From assembly GCA_021203465.1 (NCBI GenBank), contig JAJQBC010000077.1, positions 36,412-100,411 on the forward strand: a stretch of DNA of 64,000 nt. The letters are read 5' to 3'. Below, piece after piece: positions 34,684-45,267 of the stretch. A program made the translations under genes and the position numbers. Every line of letters begins with the position of its first letter. The stretch's first letter is position 1. The notes beneath the pieces are model-generated. The model was not told the origin of the DNA and made no database searches. It was given only the letters and a program-made list of their open reading frames with translations. The DNA is from Lachnospiraceae bacterium (GTDB taxonomy: Bacteria; Bacillota; Clostridia; Lachnospirales; Lachnospiraceae).

Positions 34684-36948
34684 TCACATCACCTTCCCCA
34701 GCACATCGGACACCCGGTGCACCGGGATGATCGTCAGGCTGTCCTTCACCTTCTGCGCCACCTCGTCGAGATCGTCCTCATTTTCCCGTGGAATATAGAC
34801 CGTGGTGACACCCGCCCGCTGGGCCGCCATCAGTTTCTCCGGCAGCCCACCGATCGGCATCACAAAGCCGCGCAGTGACACTTCTCCGGTCATCGCGACA
34901 TCCGGCGAGACCGCCTTTCCGCTCACCAGCGAGGCGATCGCCGTAGTCAGCGTGATACCGGCGGACGGTCCGTCCTTCGGCACCGCGCCCGCGGGCACGT
35001 GGATGTGAAGGTCATTTTCCTCGAAAAGTTTTGCCTTCTCGGGGTACATGCTCTTCACAAGGCTGACCGCGATCTGCACCGATTCCTTCATGACATCGCC
35101 GAGCTGTCCAGTGATCACCGTCTTCCCCTCTCCCTTTGTAAACAGCGCCTCGATAAAGAGGATATCCCCGCCCGCGCTGGTCCAGGCAAGGCCGGTCACC
35201 ACGCCGGGCTGCTTCTCCTCAAGCCTCCGGTCGTGCGGGATCGGCTTCTGATCCAGAAATTCGCGCAGCCGCTTCGGGCTAACGGAAACGCTCTTATTCT
35301 CGCCTTTCACCAGACGGACGGCCGCCACACGGCAGAGCGTGTCAAGCTGTTTCTTCAAGCCACGTACCCCGGCCTCCATCGTGTAATCGGAGATGATCGC
35401 ACGCAGCGCCGTGTCGGAAACACGTAGGCTCTGCGCTTTGAGACCCATGTCCTTCATCGAACGCGGCAGCAGATGCTTCTTCGCGATCTGAAATTTGTCC
35501 GTCGCCGTATAACCCGGGAACTGGATAACCTCCATGCGGTTCAGCAACGGCTCCGGAATCGTGTCAATGGAATTCGCCGTACAGACGAACAGCACATCAG
35601 ATAGATCATAAGGCACATTCATATAGTGGTCGGTAAAGGTATTATTCTGCTCCGGGTCGAGCACCTCGAGCAACGCGCTCGAGGGATCGCCACCGTAATC
35701 CCGCACCAGCTTGTCCACCTCGTCCAGCACCATGACCGGATTGGACGCGCCGCTGCGCTTGATACCCTCCATAATCCGCCCCGGCATCGCGCCGATATAG
35801 GTGCGGCGATGACCGCGAATCTCCGCCTCGTCGCGCACGCCGCCCAGACTCACGCGCACGTAGCTCCTGCCGAGCGCTCTGGCAATACTCTGCCCGATGC
35901 TCGTCTTGCCGGTGCCGGGCGCGCCGACAAAGAGCAGAATTGAACCAGCCTGCTTCCGATTCAGCGTCATGACCGCAAGCTGCTGAATGATACGCTTCTT
36001 GACCTTTTTGAGGCCAAAATGATCCTCATCGAGAATACGCTCCGCCTCCTTCAAATCGACCGGCGGAATCTCCTCCTTCTTCCAGGAAAGCGAGGTCACA
36101 AAATCGAGATAGTCGTACAACATACCGTACTCGTGGCTGTTCTGCCCCTCCTGCTTCATGCGGTTCAGTACTTTCAGAGCCTCGGCACGGGCTGTGTCAT
36201 TCATTTGCGACTTTTCGATCTTCTGCTCGAACTTTCTCACATCGGAGATGCTTTCCGGGTGCATCTCATCAAGCTGTTTTTGCAAAAACTCGATCTGCTT
36301 TCGGATCGCCTGCTCTCGATAAATCTGCTCGTTGGAACTCGCCTGCGCATCTGCAGCCTCCTTCTTCACCTTCTCCATCTCAAGGTACTCGTAGATCGCC
36401 TTCTCCATGCGCGTAGTACGCTCCGAAATCGTGTCCGCAGCCAGAATCGCATATTTTTCCTCGTTTGTGTTGCCCAGCAGAAAAGACAGTGTGGCGGTCA
36501 TCTCGCCAAGCGAGTCCCACTGCTGTACGTAGTTGCGGGCGAGCAGCCCGAACTGGGTCCTCTGTATATGATTCAGGAAGGCTGTCCTCGCCGCCTCGAA
36601 ATGGTTCTCAACCTCCTCCGGCGTCATATCCTCCACATCGTGCCGCTCCGACAGGGTTACCACGATACGGTCTCCCATCGTCGCAATCGTGTCGATATTG
36701 ACACGGCTGCCGGTCACAACCTTTACATTGCCCTCCTTGTCGATCGCCTCGATCTTTCCAGTGATGCCGATCGGATAGAAATCATCCGCCTGCATATCCT
36801 CGCGGGCCTTGTCCTCCTTCAGCATCAGAAAAACGACCTCTTCGCCGGGCTGAGCGGCACGCTCTGTAATCTTCTGAAAATAATTATTCTGAAAATACAG
36901 GTAGACATCTGGGACAATCACTATATTGTAATAAGGAACTGTAATCAT
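34684..36948 (-). CDS. lon: ATP-dependent protease LonA
   Basis: Cytosolic AAA+ serine protease that degrades damaged proteins. The 754-residue protein has a divergent N-terminal substrate domain, a coiled coil around residues 190-260, Walker A VGAPGTGKTSIGQS near 340, Walker B NPVMVLDEVDKL and the protease domain. The catalytic Ser is in PKDGPSAGITL (about 661) and the catalytic Lys in GLPEKLMAA (about 703). GAGGAGG precedes ATG 36948. Its promoter is overlapped by a CIRCE element (36999-37025), so HrcA control is likely, which is unusual for lon. Confidence 0.97.
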   Translation of the reverse strand: MITVPYYNIVIVPDVYLYFQNNYFQKITERAAQPGEEVVFLMLKEDKAREDMQADDFYPIGITGKIEAIDKEGNVKVVTGSRVNIDTIATMGDRIVVTLSERHDVEDMTPEEVENHFEAARTAFLNHIQRTQFGLLARNYVQQWDSLGEMTATLSFLLGNTNEEKYAILAADTISERTTRMEKAIYEYLEMEKVKKEAADAQASSNEQIYREQAIRKQIEFLQKQLDEMHPESISDVRKFEQKIEKSQMNDTARAEALKVLNRMKQEGQNSHEYGMLYDYLDFVTSLSWKKEEIPPVDLKEAERILDEDHFGLKKVKKRIIQQLAVMTLNRKQAGSILLFVGAPGTGKTSIGQSIARALGRSYVRVSLGGVRDEAEIRGHRRTYIGAMPGRIMEGIKRSGASNPVMVLDEVDKLVRDYGGDPSSALLEVLDPEQNNTFTDHYMNVPYDLSDVLFVCTANSIDTIPEPLLNRMEVIQFPGYTATDKFQIAKKHLLPRSMKDMGLKAQSLRVSDTALRAIISDYTMEAGVRGLKKQLDTLCRVAAVRLVKGENKSVSVSPKRLREFLDQKPIPHDRRLEEKQPGVVTGLAWTSAGGDILFIEALFTKGEGKTVITGQLGDVMKESVQIAVSLVKSMYPEKAKLFEENDLHIHVPAGAVPKDGPSAGITLTTAIASLVSGKAVSPDVAMTGEVSLRGFVMPIGGLPEKLMAAQRAGVTTVYIPRENEDDLDEVAQKVKDSLTIIPVHRVSDVLGKVM

Positions 36949-36983
36949 CGGAATCCTCCTCTTCTGTAAGTTCTGTTATACGT

Positions 36984-37012
36984 AATATAGCACATTTGCT
37001 AGCACTCGTCAA
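36984..37012 (-). promoter_or_regulatory. lon promoter overlapping CIRCE
   Basis: On the minus strand TTGACG (37012-37007), 17 bases, TATATT (36989-36984). The -35 box lies inside the CIRCE loop and its 3' arm, so HrcA binding should block polymerase directly. Confidence 0.8.
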
Positions 37013-37025
37013 GTTCGAGTGCTAG
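36999..37025 (-). promoter_or_regulatory. CIRCE operator at lon
   Basis: CTAGCACTC-N9-GAGTGCTAG, extended to 14-bp perfect arms ATTTGCTAGCACTC. It differs from the consensus only in the outer T-A pair, replaced by a C-G pair. Confidence 0.92.
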
Positions 37026-37052
37026 CAAATAATGGTACATTTTTTTGTTTTT

Positions 37053-38908
<1,856 letters not shown>

Positions 38909-38948
38909 TCACTCCATCTCTCCTTTTCCCTGCATAAACTCCGCATAC

Positions 38949-41294
38949 TCATAAATCTGCCGAATGAGAGCGCAGCCGGTCTGCCAGCAGAGACAGATAG
39001 CGGAAAACCGGCTCCGTCGCGATGGAAAACAGTACAAAGAGCATAATGCATTTCACCGACATGCCGCTCAGGGAAAAAAGTTCCGGCAGATAAAAGCTGC
39101 ACAACAAAAGACCGGCGACCGAACCGATGAAGATGACCCACTGCCGAGGTGACGGCGGGCTGACTGTTTTATACAGGATCATGAATCCGACAATCGCCAG
39201 CAGCATCGTCGCGGCCGTAGAGATATCATCTGAGGCCACGCCAAAAGTGTCGCCGAACACCACGAGCGCGCCCACCGCCAGTGTATCGGTAACCGCCGCG
39301 GGAAGCGCCTTCGCAAAGACATTTTTCAGGAAATTCCCGCGGATGCGCTCCTTGTTCGGCTCCATCGCAAGAAAGAAACCCGGAATTCCAATCGTAAACA
39401 TGCTGATCAGGGAAATCTGCGCAGGCTCCAGAGGATAAGTATAAACCGTAATCAGTGAAAAGAGCGAAAGCAGAAGAGAAAAAATATTTTTCACGAGAAA
39501 CAGCCCCGCGGAACGCTGAATATTGTTGACCACGCGTCGCCCCTCCAACACGACCTGTGGCATGCAGGAAAAATCAGAATCCAGCAGTACAACCTGAGAG
39601 GCCTGTGCTGCAGCATCGCTGCCGGAGGCCATCGCCACGCTGCAGTCCGCGTCCTTCAATGCCAGCACGTCGTTGACGCCGTCCCCGGTCATGGCGACCG
39701 TATGGCCCTGCTGCTGCAGCGCGCGGATCATCTGCCGCTTCTGCTCCGGCGTGACACGCCCGAAGACCATATACTTCTGCATAGCCGCCTCGATCTCCCG
39801 CTCTGTCTTCAATGTCGTCGCGTCGACATAGCGCTCCGCGCCGGAAATTTTTGCCTCCTTCGCCGCCTCGGAGACCGTACGCGGCGCATCCCCAGAGATC
39901 ACCTTGATCTCCACGCCCTGTTCCTCGAAATAGGCGAAGGTCTCCGCCGCCGTCTTCCGCACCGGATTAGACAGCAGGACAAAGCCCAGCGGAGTTGCCT
40001 GCTCCGTGAGTACCTTTCCATCAGGCTCCTCCGAATAGGACGCAAAGACCAACACCCGGTATCCGCGCGCCGCATAGCCCTCTACCGTGTCCATTACCTT
40101 TGCAAAATCATCCCGCAGCACGAATTCCGGCGCGCCCAGCACATAAGAACCCTCCTCGAAAGCCACGGCACTGTACTTATATACCGGGGAGAAAGGAATG
40201 ACTCTCTTCACATGCAGGCCTATCCGCTCCTGAAAATGTGCCTTCAGAGCCTGCATAGTAGCATTGTCACCACTCATGGCACAGGAAAAATCCCCCAAGA
40301 GCCCGAGAAGCTCCGGCAGCCTGTCCGCACCGTATTCCTCCGCCGGAACCAGATCGCGCACCTCCATGGTATTTTCTGTGATGGTACCGGTCTTGTCCAC
40401 ACACAGGACGTCGACCCGCGCCAGAGTCTCGATGCTCTTCATGTCATGCAAGAGCACCTTCCTGCGAGCCAGTCGCATGGAGCTGACTACGAGCGTGACA
40501 CTCGTCAGCAGGTACAAGCCCTCCGGGATCATCCCGATCAGCGCCGCCACCATGGAGGTGACGCTGTCCGCCAGAGTCTCATGATTTACATAATATCCTT
40601 GCAGGAAGAGCGCAATCCCGATGGGCACCAGAATAACGCCCACTATTTTCAAAATGCCATCCAGAGAACGCAGCATCTGCGACTGCTGCTTCACATCCAT
40701 GGCCTGCGCCTCGCGCGTCAGGCGGGAGATATAGGAATCCTCACCCACAGCGATCAGTCTGGCCCGGCACTCCCCGGACACGACGAAGCTGCCGGAGATC
40801 AGCTCGTCCCCCGGTCCTTTCGTGATGTCGTCCGACTCGCCGGTCAGCAGCGCCTCATTGACCTGGACCTCCCCCTCCGTCACCTGACCATCCGCGCAAA
40901 TCTGATTTCCCGCTTTCAGAATCAGAAGATCGCCATACCGCAGCTCGTCAACGGGAACCACGATCGCTTCTCCATCGCGTTCGACCGTCGCCCGCACCGC
41001 GCCCAGCATGTTCATTTCATCCAGAACCTTCTTTGCCCGGAGCTCCTGAACGATGCCGATCAGCGTATTTACTATAATAATGGGCAGAAAGGTGAGGCTC
41101 CGAAACGCCCCGACCAGACACAAAAGCAGCGCCAGAAAAGCAAAAATGAAGTTAAAGTACGTGCAGACATTTTCCCGGACGATATCCCCGACGGTCTTTG
41201 TACCTGTGTCCGCCTGCCGCTTTCCGACTCCATCTTCATGATGCCTTCCCGTATTCCGCTTTTTCTTTTTCATCGGCAGTACAGTGACAGCCAT
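38949..41294 (-). CDS. Cation-transporting P-type ATPase
   Basis: Membrane pump of 781 residues. A short cytoplasmic N-terminus rich in Lys and Arg precedes membrane helices 1-2 (YFNFIFAFLALLLCLVGAFR). The actuator domain has LLTGESDDI, helix M4 carries MIPEGLYLLTS, and the phosphorylation site is DKTGTITENT near residue 300. The hinge is MTGDGVNDVLALKDADCSVAMASG near 540. About five membrane helices follow at the C-terminus. The PEGL motif resembles CtpE-like calcium or cation pumps rather than heavy-metal P1B pumps, and no CPC motif or metal-binding N-domain is present. The transported ion is uncertain. AAAGGAG precedes ATG 41294. Confidence 0.92.
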   Translation of the reverse strand: MAVTVLPMKKKKRNTGRHHEDGVGKRQADTGTKTVGDIVRENVCTYFNFIFAFLALLLCLVGAFRSLTFLPIIIVNTLIGIVQELRAKKVLDEMNMLGAVRATVERDGEAIVVPVDELRYGDLLILKAGNQICADGQVTEGEVQVNEALLTGESDDITKGPGDELISGSFVVSGECRARLIAVGEDSYISRLTREAQAMDVKQQSQMLRSLDGILKIVGVILVPIGIALFLQGYYVNHETLADSVTSMVAALIGMIPEGLYLLTSVTLVVSSMRLARRKVLLHDMKSIETLARVDVLCVDKTGTITENTMEVRDLVPAEEYGADRLPELLGLLGDFSCAMSGDNATMQALKAHFQERIGLHVKRVIPFSPVYKYSAVAFEEGSYVLGAPEFVLRDDFAKVMDTVEGYAARGYRVLVFASYSEEPDGKVLTEQATPLGFVLLSNPVRKTAAETFAYFEEQGVEIKVISGDAPRTVSEAAKEAKISGAERYVDATTLKTEREIEAAMQKYMVFGRVTPEQKRQMIRALQQQGHTVAMTGDGVNDVLALKDADCSVAMASGSDAAAQASQVVLLDSDFSCMPQVVLEGRRVVNNIQRSAGLFLVKNIFSLLLSLFSLITVYTYPLEPAQISLISMFTIGIPGFFLAMEPNKERIRGNFLKNVFAKALPAAVTDTLAVGALVVFGDTFGVASDDISTAATMLLAIVGFMILYKTVSPPSPRQWVIFIGSVAGLLLCSFYLPELFSLSGMSVKCIMLFVLFSIATEPVFRYLSLLADRLRSHSADL

Positions 41295-41389
41295 AACTGC
41301 TTCTCCTTTAAGTTCCCTTTTCTTACATGATCTGCCATATTTCTAAACGGATTATAGCATATCCCCGGCTGAGTGAATCTAAATATTTT

Positions 41390-42649
41390 CTAAAAACTAA
41401 AAACTTTGTCGAGCACATCAGCCAGCGGCTCCATCGTGTTCATCACCTCCTCCAGCGTGTTGGTCTGCGCCCCTGCCTCGATCAACAGCGCCTTATCGGA
41501 CAGATGCAGATTGTAGCGCAGACTCTTGAGGTAAATATTCCGGGAAAGTCCCGGATAATACTGCTCACACTGGAGCTTGAGCTGCAGTGTCAGCGCCAGA
41601 TTATCCTCGACATAAGGATTGTAGAGATAATCGATATTTCCGTTCTTCGTCCGGCTCAGGCCATTAAAGAACATAAAGCGCGCCACGGTTTTTCCGTCAA
41701 TCTCGGCCACAAGGCGCGTGCCTTCATCGACGCCGTCGCGGTGTAAGTCGATAACCGCCTGAATCGACGGATACTCCTCCAGAATCGCGCTGATTTCCTC
41801 CGCCGCACGGCTATATGCCTCGCTGCGGTCGAGTTCCCCGTCGATCAGATCATAAACGCTCGTCACATGCATGACGCTGTAACCCTTCTCCTCGAGCAGC
41901 TCTTTAAGATAAGCTCCAACCCCCACAATCGTCGTGGAATTATCGCCCGGAACGGAATCGACAAAGCCCTCCTGTGAATGGGTATGGTAGATCAGGATCT
42001 GCGGCCCGTCCACATCCTTGTCGATCGTCATGTCCTTCGCCAGCAGCTCCTCCGCATTGAGATCCTCCGCCGTAACCATCGTGTTCGACTCGACCGTGTA
42101 AAAATTACTGAGCAAATAATCAAAGTCCGACAAATCCTCCAGACTGTAAATCTGTCCGGCCTGTGCCGCAGCGCTCTCCTCAGTCTCAGTCGGCTGTTCC
42201 ACATTCGAATACCCGGCAACGGAAGCATTCTCCTCCTCGGCCAGCAAAGCCAGATCGTACTCCTCTCCTGTCTCATCCAGCTCATTCTCATCACCGCTGC
42301 TTCCGCTGTTCAGCATCTCCCAGGTCACGGCACTCTCCGCCGTACTTTCGTCCGCCGCCGCGTAGCTCAGCTTTGTCAGCGGGTGCATCCCGAGCGCCCA
42401 GTCCACATAGTCCGAAAAAAGCGAGGCACTCTCCCGCCCCTCCATGCCCGCGAAAAAAAGTCCCGGATACAGGAATCGTGCCGCTTCCCTGCGAAGCATG
42501 CGCTGTGCATATTCGGATTCCGCCTTCAGCAGCGCTACCGGGTCGCACTGCAGAAATTTCTGCCCGCCCGCGAATAGAATATAAAAACCGGCTGCCAGGA
42601 AACAGATCCACAGCAGCCGATTGACAAGCCCTGACAGTTGTCGTCTCAT
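41390..42649 (-). CDS. spoIIP: Stage II sporulation protein P
   Basis: SpoIIP is a membrane-anchored amidase/endopeptidase that removes septal peptidoglycan during engulfment. An N-terminal membrane segment (LVNRLLWICFLAAGFYILFA) is followed by an acidic linker rich in Glu and Ser. The catalytic domain has LIYHTHSQEGFVDS with the metal-binding His, VIDLHRDGVDEG and KALLIEAGAQTNTLEEV. I placed the start at ATG 42649 because GTGGGG lies six bases upstream; in-frame starts at 42655 and 42661 (GTG) are possible. It lies directly downstream of gpr, as in other sporulating Firmicutes. Confidence 0.93.
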   Translation of the reverse strand: MRRQLSGLVNRLLWICFLAAGFYILFAGGQKFLQCDPVALLKAESEYAQRMLRREAARFLYPGLFFAGMEGRESASLFSDYVDWALGMHPLTKLSYAAADESTAESAVTWEMLNSGSSGDENELDETGEEYDLALLAEEENASVAGYSNVEQPTETEESAAAQAGQIYSLEDLSDFDYLLSNFYTVESNTMVTAEDLNAEELLAKDMTIDKDVDGPQILIYHTHSQEGFVDSVPGDNSTTIVGVGAYLKELLEEKGYSVMHVTSVYDLIDGELDRSEAYSRAAEEISAILEEYPSIQAVIDLHRDGVDEGTRLVAEIDGKTVARFMFFNGLSRTKNGNIDYLYNPYVEDNLALTLQLKLQCEQYYPGLSRNIYLKSLRYNLHLSDKALLIEAGAQTNTLEEVMNTMEPLADVLDKVFSF

Positions 42650-42690
42650 ACGCATCCCCACCGCTTCATTCTATGCGTACGGGCAAAGCC

Positions 42691-43557
42691 TTATGTCCGC
42701 GGAAAGAAAGCGATATTCAGTGCTTCCGAGATCGTATAACTGAGCTGACGGACTGTCTCATCGATATTCTTCGGAGTCACAAACATGCCGTTCAGATGCG
42801 GCGGCATCCGTTCACAGCTCCCCTGCGCATCATAAATGATTGCCGCGGCCTCCACGACCGTCGGCATGCCGATCGCGATGACCGGTACGCCGAGACTCTC
42901 CCTCGTGAGGCTCCCCCTGTGATTTCCGACTCCGGAGCCCGGCTGGATACCGGTATCGGTCAGCTGGATCGTCCGGCTCAGACGCCGCGTACTGCGGGCA
43001 GCCAGCGCGTCGATCACAATCACAAGATCCGGCTTCGTCTGGTCAATGACGCCCTGAAGAATCTCCGAAGTCTCCATACCAGTCTGCGCCATGACGCCGG
43101 GCACGATACCGCTGATCGCGTTCACACCCTCGCCACCCACAGCCGCCTTCCCGTACTCCCGAATCAGATGCCGCGTGATCAGCAGGTTGGATACCGCCTT
43201 TGGCCCCAGCGCGTCCGGCGTCACATCCCGGTTTCCCAGTCCCGCCACCAGCACCTCGCGCGCATGCGGTTCTCCCATCAGCTCCAGCAGGCAGGAAGCC
43301 AGACATTCCGATATTTCTCGATGATAATTTTCATCCGGCGAGGCCATACCCGGCGCCTCCAGTGTGAGATACCTCCCCATTGGCTTCCCCATCTCCTTCG
43401 CGCCCCGTTCGGACTCAATCCGCACCCGCGTCACCCGGATATCGCGCTCCTCATCGTACTCTTCCTCCACGATAACGCCGTGAACCTCCGTCTCGCTTCC
43501 CTCGAAGCTCTCCCTCGCCTCCAGCGCGAGGTCGGTCCGCACCCGCATCCGTTCCAT
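42691..43557 (-). CDS. gpr: Germination protease (GPR)
   Basis: GPR degrades small acid-soluble spore proteins at germination and is stored as a zymogen. The 288-residue protein starts MERMRVRTDLALEARESFEG; the propeptide and the TDLALEA cleavage region are typical. Core motifs are VLVAGLGNRDVTPDALGPKA, GIVPGVMAQTGMETSEI, VIVIDALAARSTRRLSRTIQ and TDTGIQPGSGVGNHRGSLT. The conserved aspartates (GNRD, IDALAA) support the aspartic-type mechanism proposed for the family. GGGAG precedes ATG 43557. The gpr-spoIIP pair is strong evidence that the organism sporulates. Confidence 0.95.
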   Translation of the reverse strand: MERMRVRTDLALEARESFEGSETEVHGVIVEEEYDEERDIRVTRVRIESERGAKEMGKPMGRYLTLEAPGMASPDENYHREISECLASCLLELMGEPHAREVLVAGLGNRDVTPDALGPKAVSNLLITRHLIREYGKAAVGGEGVNAISGIVPGVMAQTGMETSEILQGVIDQTKPDLVIVIDALAARSTRRLSRTIQLTDTGIQPGSGVGNHRGSLTRESLGVPVIAIGMPTVVEAAAIIYDAQGSCERMPPHLNGMFVTPKNIDETVRQLSYTISEALNIAFFPRT

Positions 43558-43617
43558 TTTCTCACTCCCAGCACTTCATTTTATCTTACATTTCCCTCAA
43601 AACTTGCATTTTATGTA

Positions 43618-43646
43618 TTGACAAGGATAATTCTTTCGCCTAAAAT
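43618..43646 (+). promoter_or_regulatory. rpsT promoter
   Basis: TTGACA (43618-43623), 17 bases, TAAAAT (43641-43646). It leaves a leader of about 90 bases before rpsT. Confidence 0.85.
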
Positions 43647-43743
43647 ATATCCGTGTGTTTCCATGCAAAGCTTTTCCGTGTCTCGCTTTCAGGAAGCATG
43701 TATAACAACAGTGAGCGTTTAAAGGAATCTGGAGGTGCACGAG

Positions 43744-44010
43744 TTGGCTAATATCAAGTCTGCAAAGAAGAGAATTCTGGTCACCGAGACCAGAACTGCG
43801 AGGAACAAGGCGATCAAGTCAAAGGTGAAGACCATGGTAAAGAAGGTCTACACCGCGATCGACGAGAAGGATCAGGACGCCGCGAAGGCCGCTTTGAAGG
43901 AAGCGATCTCCACGCTGAACAAGGCCGGTTCCAAGGGAGTCTATCATAAGAACACTGTTTCGAGAAAGATTTCCCGTCTGCAGAAGGCCGTCAATGAGAT
44001 GGCTTCATAG
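43744..44010 (+). CDS. rpsT: Small ribosomal subunit protein S20 (bS20)
   Basis: Primary 16S rRNA-binding protein of the 30S subunit. The start codon is TTG at 43744 with GGAGGTG eight bases upstream; the in-frame GTG at 43735 lies inside that ribosome site and is rejected. The 88-residue product (MANIKSAKKRILVTETRTAR after initiation) is Lys/Arg-rich, with the SKGVYHKNTVSRKISRLQKAV C-terminal helix of S20. A rare initiation codon is common for S20. It has its own promoter and terminator and is the only plus-strand gene in a minus-strand block. Confidence 0.96.
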   Translation: MANIKSAKKRILVTETRTARNKAIKSKVKTMVKKVYTAIDEKDQDAAKAALKEAISTLNKAGSKGVYHKNTVSRKISRLQKAVNEMAS

Positions 44011-44023
44011 AGAATAAAATCGC

Positions 44024-44065
44024 AAAGAGAAGGTCGGTACCGTCATGCCGACCTTCTCTTTTATT
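44024..44065 (+). terminator. rpsT terminator
   Basis: 14-bp stem AAAGAGAAGGTCGG / CCGACCTTCTCTTT with a 10-base loop, then TTTATT. The A-rich left arm could allow bidirectional function for holA, but only the plus direction shows a good U-run. Confidence 0.92.
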
Positions 44066-44139
44066 ACACAGAAATTCTTCGATCTTCTTAGCTGATCTTA
44101 TGCATAGGCGCTCGAAAAACGGAGCAACCGACTTTTACA

Positions 44140-45117
44140 CTATCCACTATACTTCACGATCAGCATCTCTACTCCGACCTGATCCGCGAGCTGCCCTGTC
44201 TTGACGAGTTCATCGGTCTTCACGCAATCCTCCACAATGATACGCAGCCCCTCCTTACTAAAACCGCGTGCCTGTGCCTGCGCCTCGCCTATGCGAAAAG
44301 CCGGTATCCCCGTCTGCTTCGCGAGCGCCGCGCGATCCAGACCCTTGCCGGACAACTCCTTTAAAAGCAGCAGGCCGTTGAACTGCCGGGTGACAAGGGC
44401 AAGAATCTTGACCGGTGCCTCCTTCATCAGCAGCAGATCCGCATAGAGGGAGAGCGCTTTTTTCTGCTTCTTTTCTGCAACGGCGCGAACCATGTCAAAA
44501 ATTCGGTCCTCTGTCTGTTCCGTACAGATCGCCTCCACATCCTGTACATGAATCTCCTCCCGCCCCATCGTATAGCTCAGCAGCTTCTCCAGCTCCTGCT
44601 CAATATTCTGCATATCAGTGTCGCTTCTTGAGAAAAAGACGCGCAGAGCCTCTTCCGTGATCTGTTTTCCCTCCCGCTTCAACGTCCCGAGTATCCAGCG
44701 CGTAAGAGTCCGCTCGTCCTGACGCTGAAATTCCACGACCCTGCCATGCTTCTTGATCTCCTTATAGAGACGGTTTCGCTTGTCCACCTCCGACTCCGTC
44801 AGGATCAGGCAGGTACTCTGCGGGATCTCAGCCACATAGTCTGCCAGCTCCGGACAGGCGCTCTTTACAAAACCGCTGTCGTTCAGCAGGATCACGCGCC
44901 GCTCGGCGAAGAAGGGCAGCGTCTCCGCCAGATCGATGACCTCGTTCGGATTGATCTTTTTCCCCTCAAATACCGTCACATTCATCGTGTCGTCCGGCGC
45001 CACCAGCGCGTCACGCAGCCGCTTCCGATACTGGTTGCGCAGGTAGAGTTCCTCGCCGGTGAGCAGATAGATATTCTTGAAGTGTTTATTTTTGATGTCC
45101 TCCATCAACATTTTCAT
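44140..45117 (-). CDS. holA: DNA polymerase III delta subunit
   Basis: HolA opens the sliding clamp as part of the clamp loader. The 325-residue protein starts MKMLMEDIKNKHFKNIYLLT, with GEELYLRNQYRKRLRDALV and VTVFEGKKINPNEVIDLAET in the degenerate AAA+ domain, PFFAERRVILLNDSGFVKS, and a helical C-terminal collar (LALVTRQFNGLLLLKELSGK). No Walker A is present, as expected for delta. The gene lies beside comEC and rpsT, the common Firmicutes neighbourhood. Confidence 0.93.
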   Translation of the reverse strand: MKMLMEDIKNKHFKNIYLLTGEELYLRNQYRKRLRDALVAPDDTMNVTVFEGKKINPNEVIDLAETLPFFAERRVILLNDSGFVKSACPELADYVAEIPQSTCLILTESEVDKRNRLYKEIKKHGRVVEFQRQDERTLTRWILGTLKREGKQITEEALRVFFSRSDTDMQNIEQELEKLLSYTMGREEIHVQDVEAICTEQTEDRIFDMVRAVAEKKQKKALSLYADLLLMKEAPVKILALVTRQFNGLLLLKELSGKGLDRAALAKQTGIPAFRIGEAQAQARGFSKEGLRIIVEDCVKTDELVKTGQLADQVGVEMLIVKYSG

Positions 45118-45267
45118 AGCTGCGCATCCACCTGATTTCCTGTTTTTTCGTTCATTTCAGTATACCACGCCTGATGGATTCTTACAAACTGCTTTTCCGA
45201 TCCGTTTTCCCGGCTGGCGAACGATTGTCGGCGCCACCTGATTGCTGCTCCGGGCTGCTCCATCTCT

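Noticed and set aside
39702-41330. Long plus-strand open frame (542 codons) opposite the P-type ATPase
   Set aside because: Antisense shadow of a well-supported gene, with no ribosome site or recognisable protein family.
44140-44200. rpsT terminator acting as the main holA terminator
   Set aside because: In the minus direction the stem is not followed by a convincing U-run, so only the plus-strand function is claimed.
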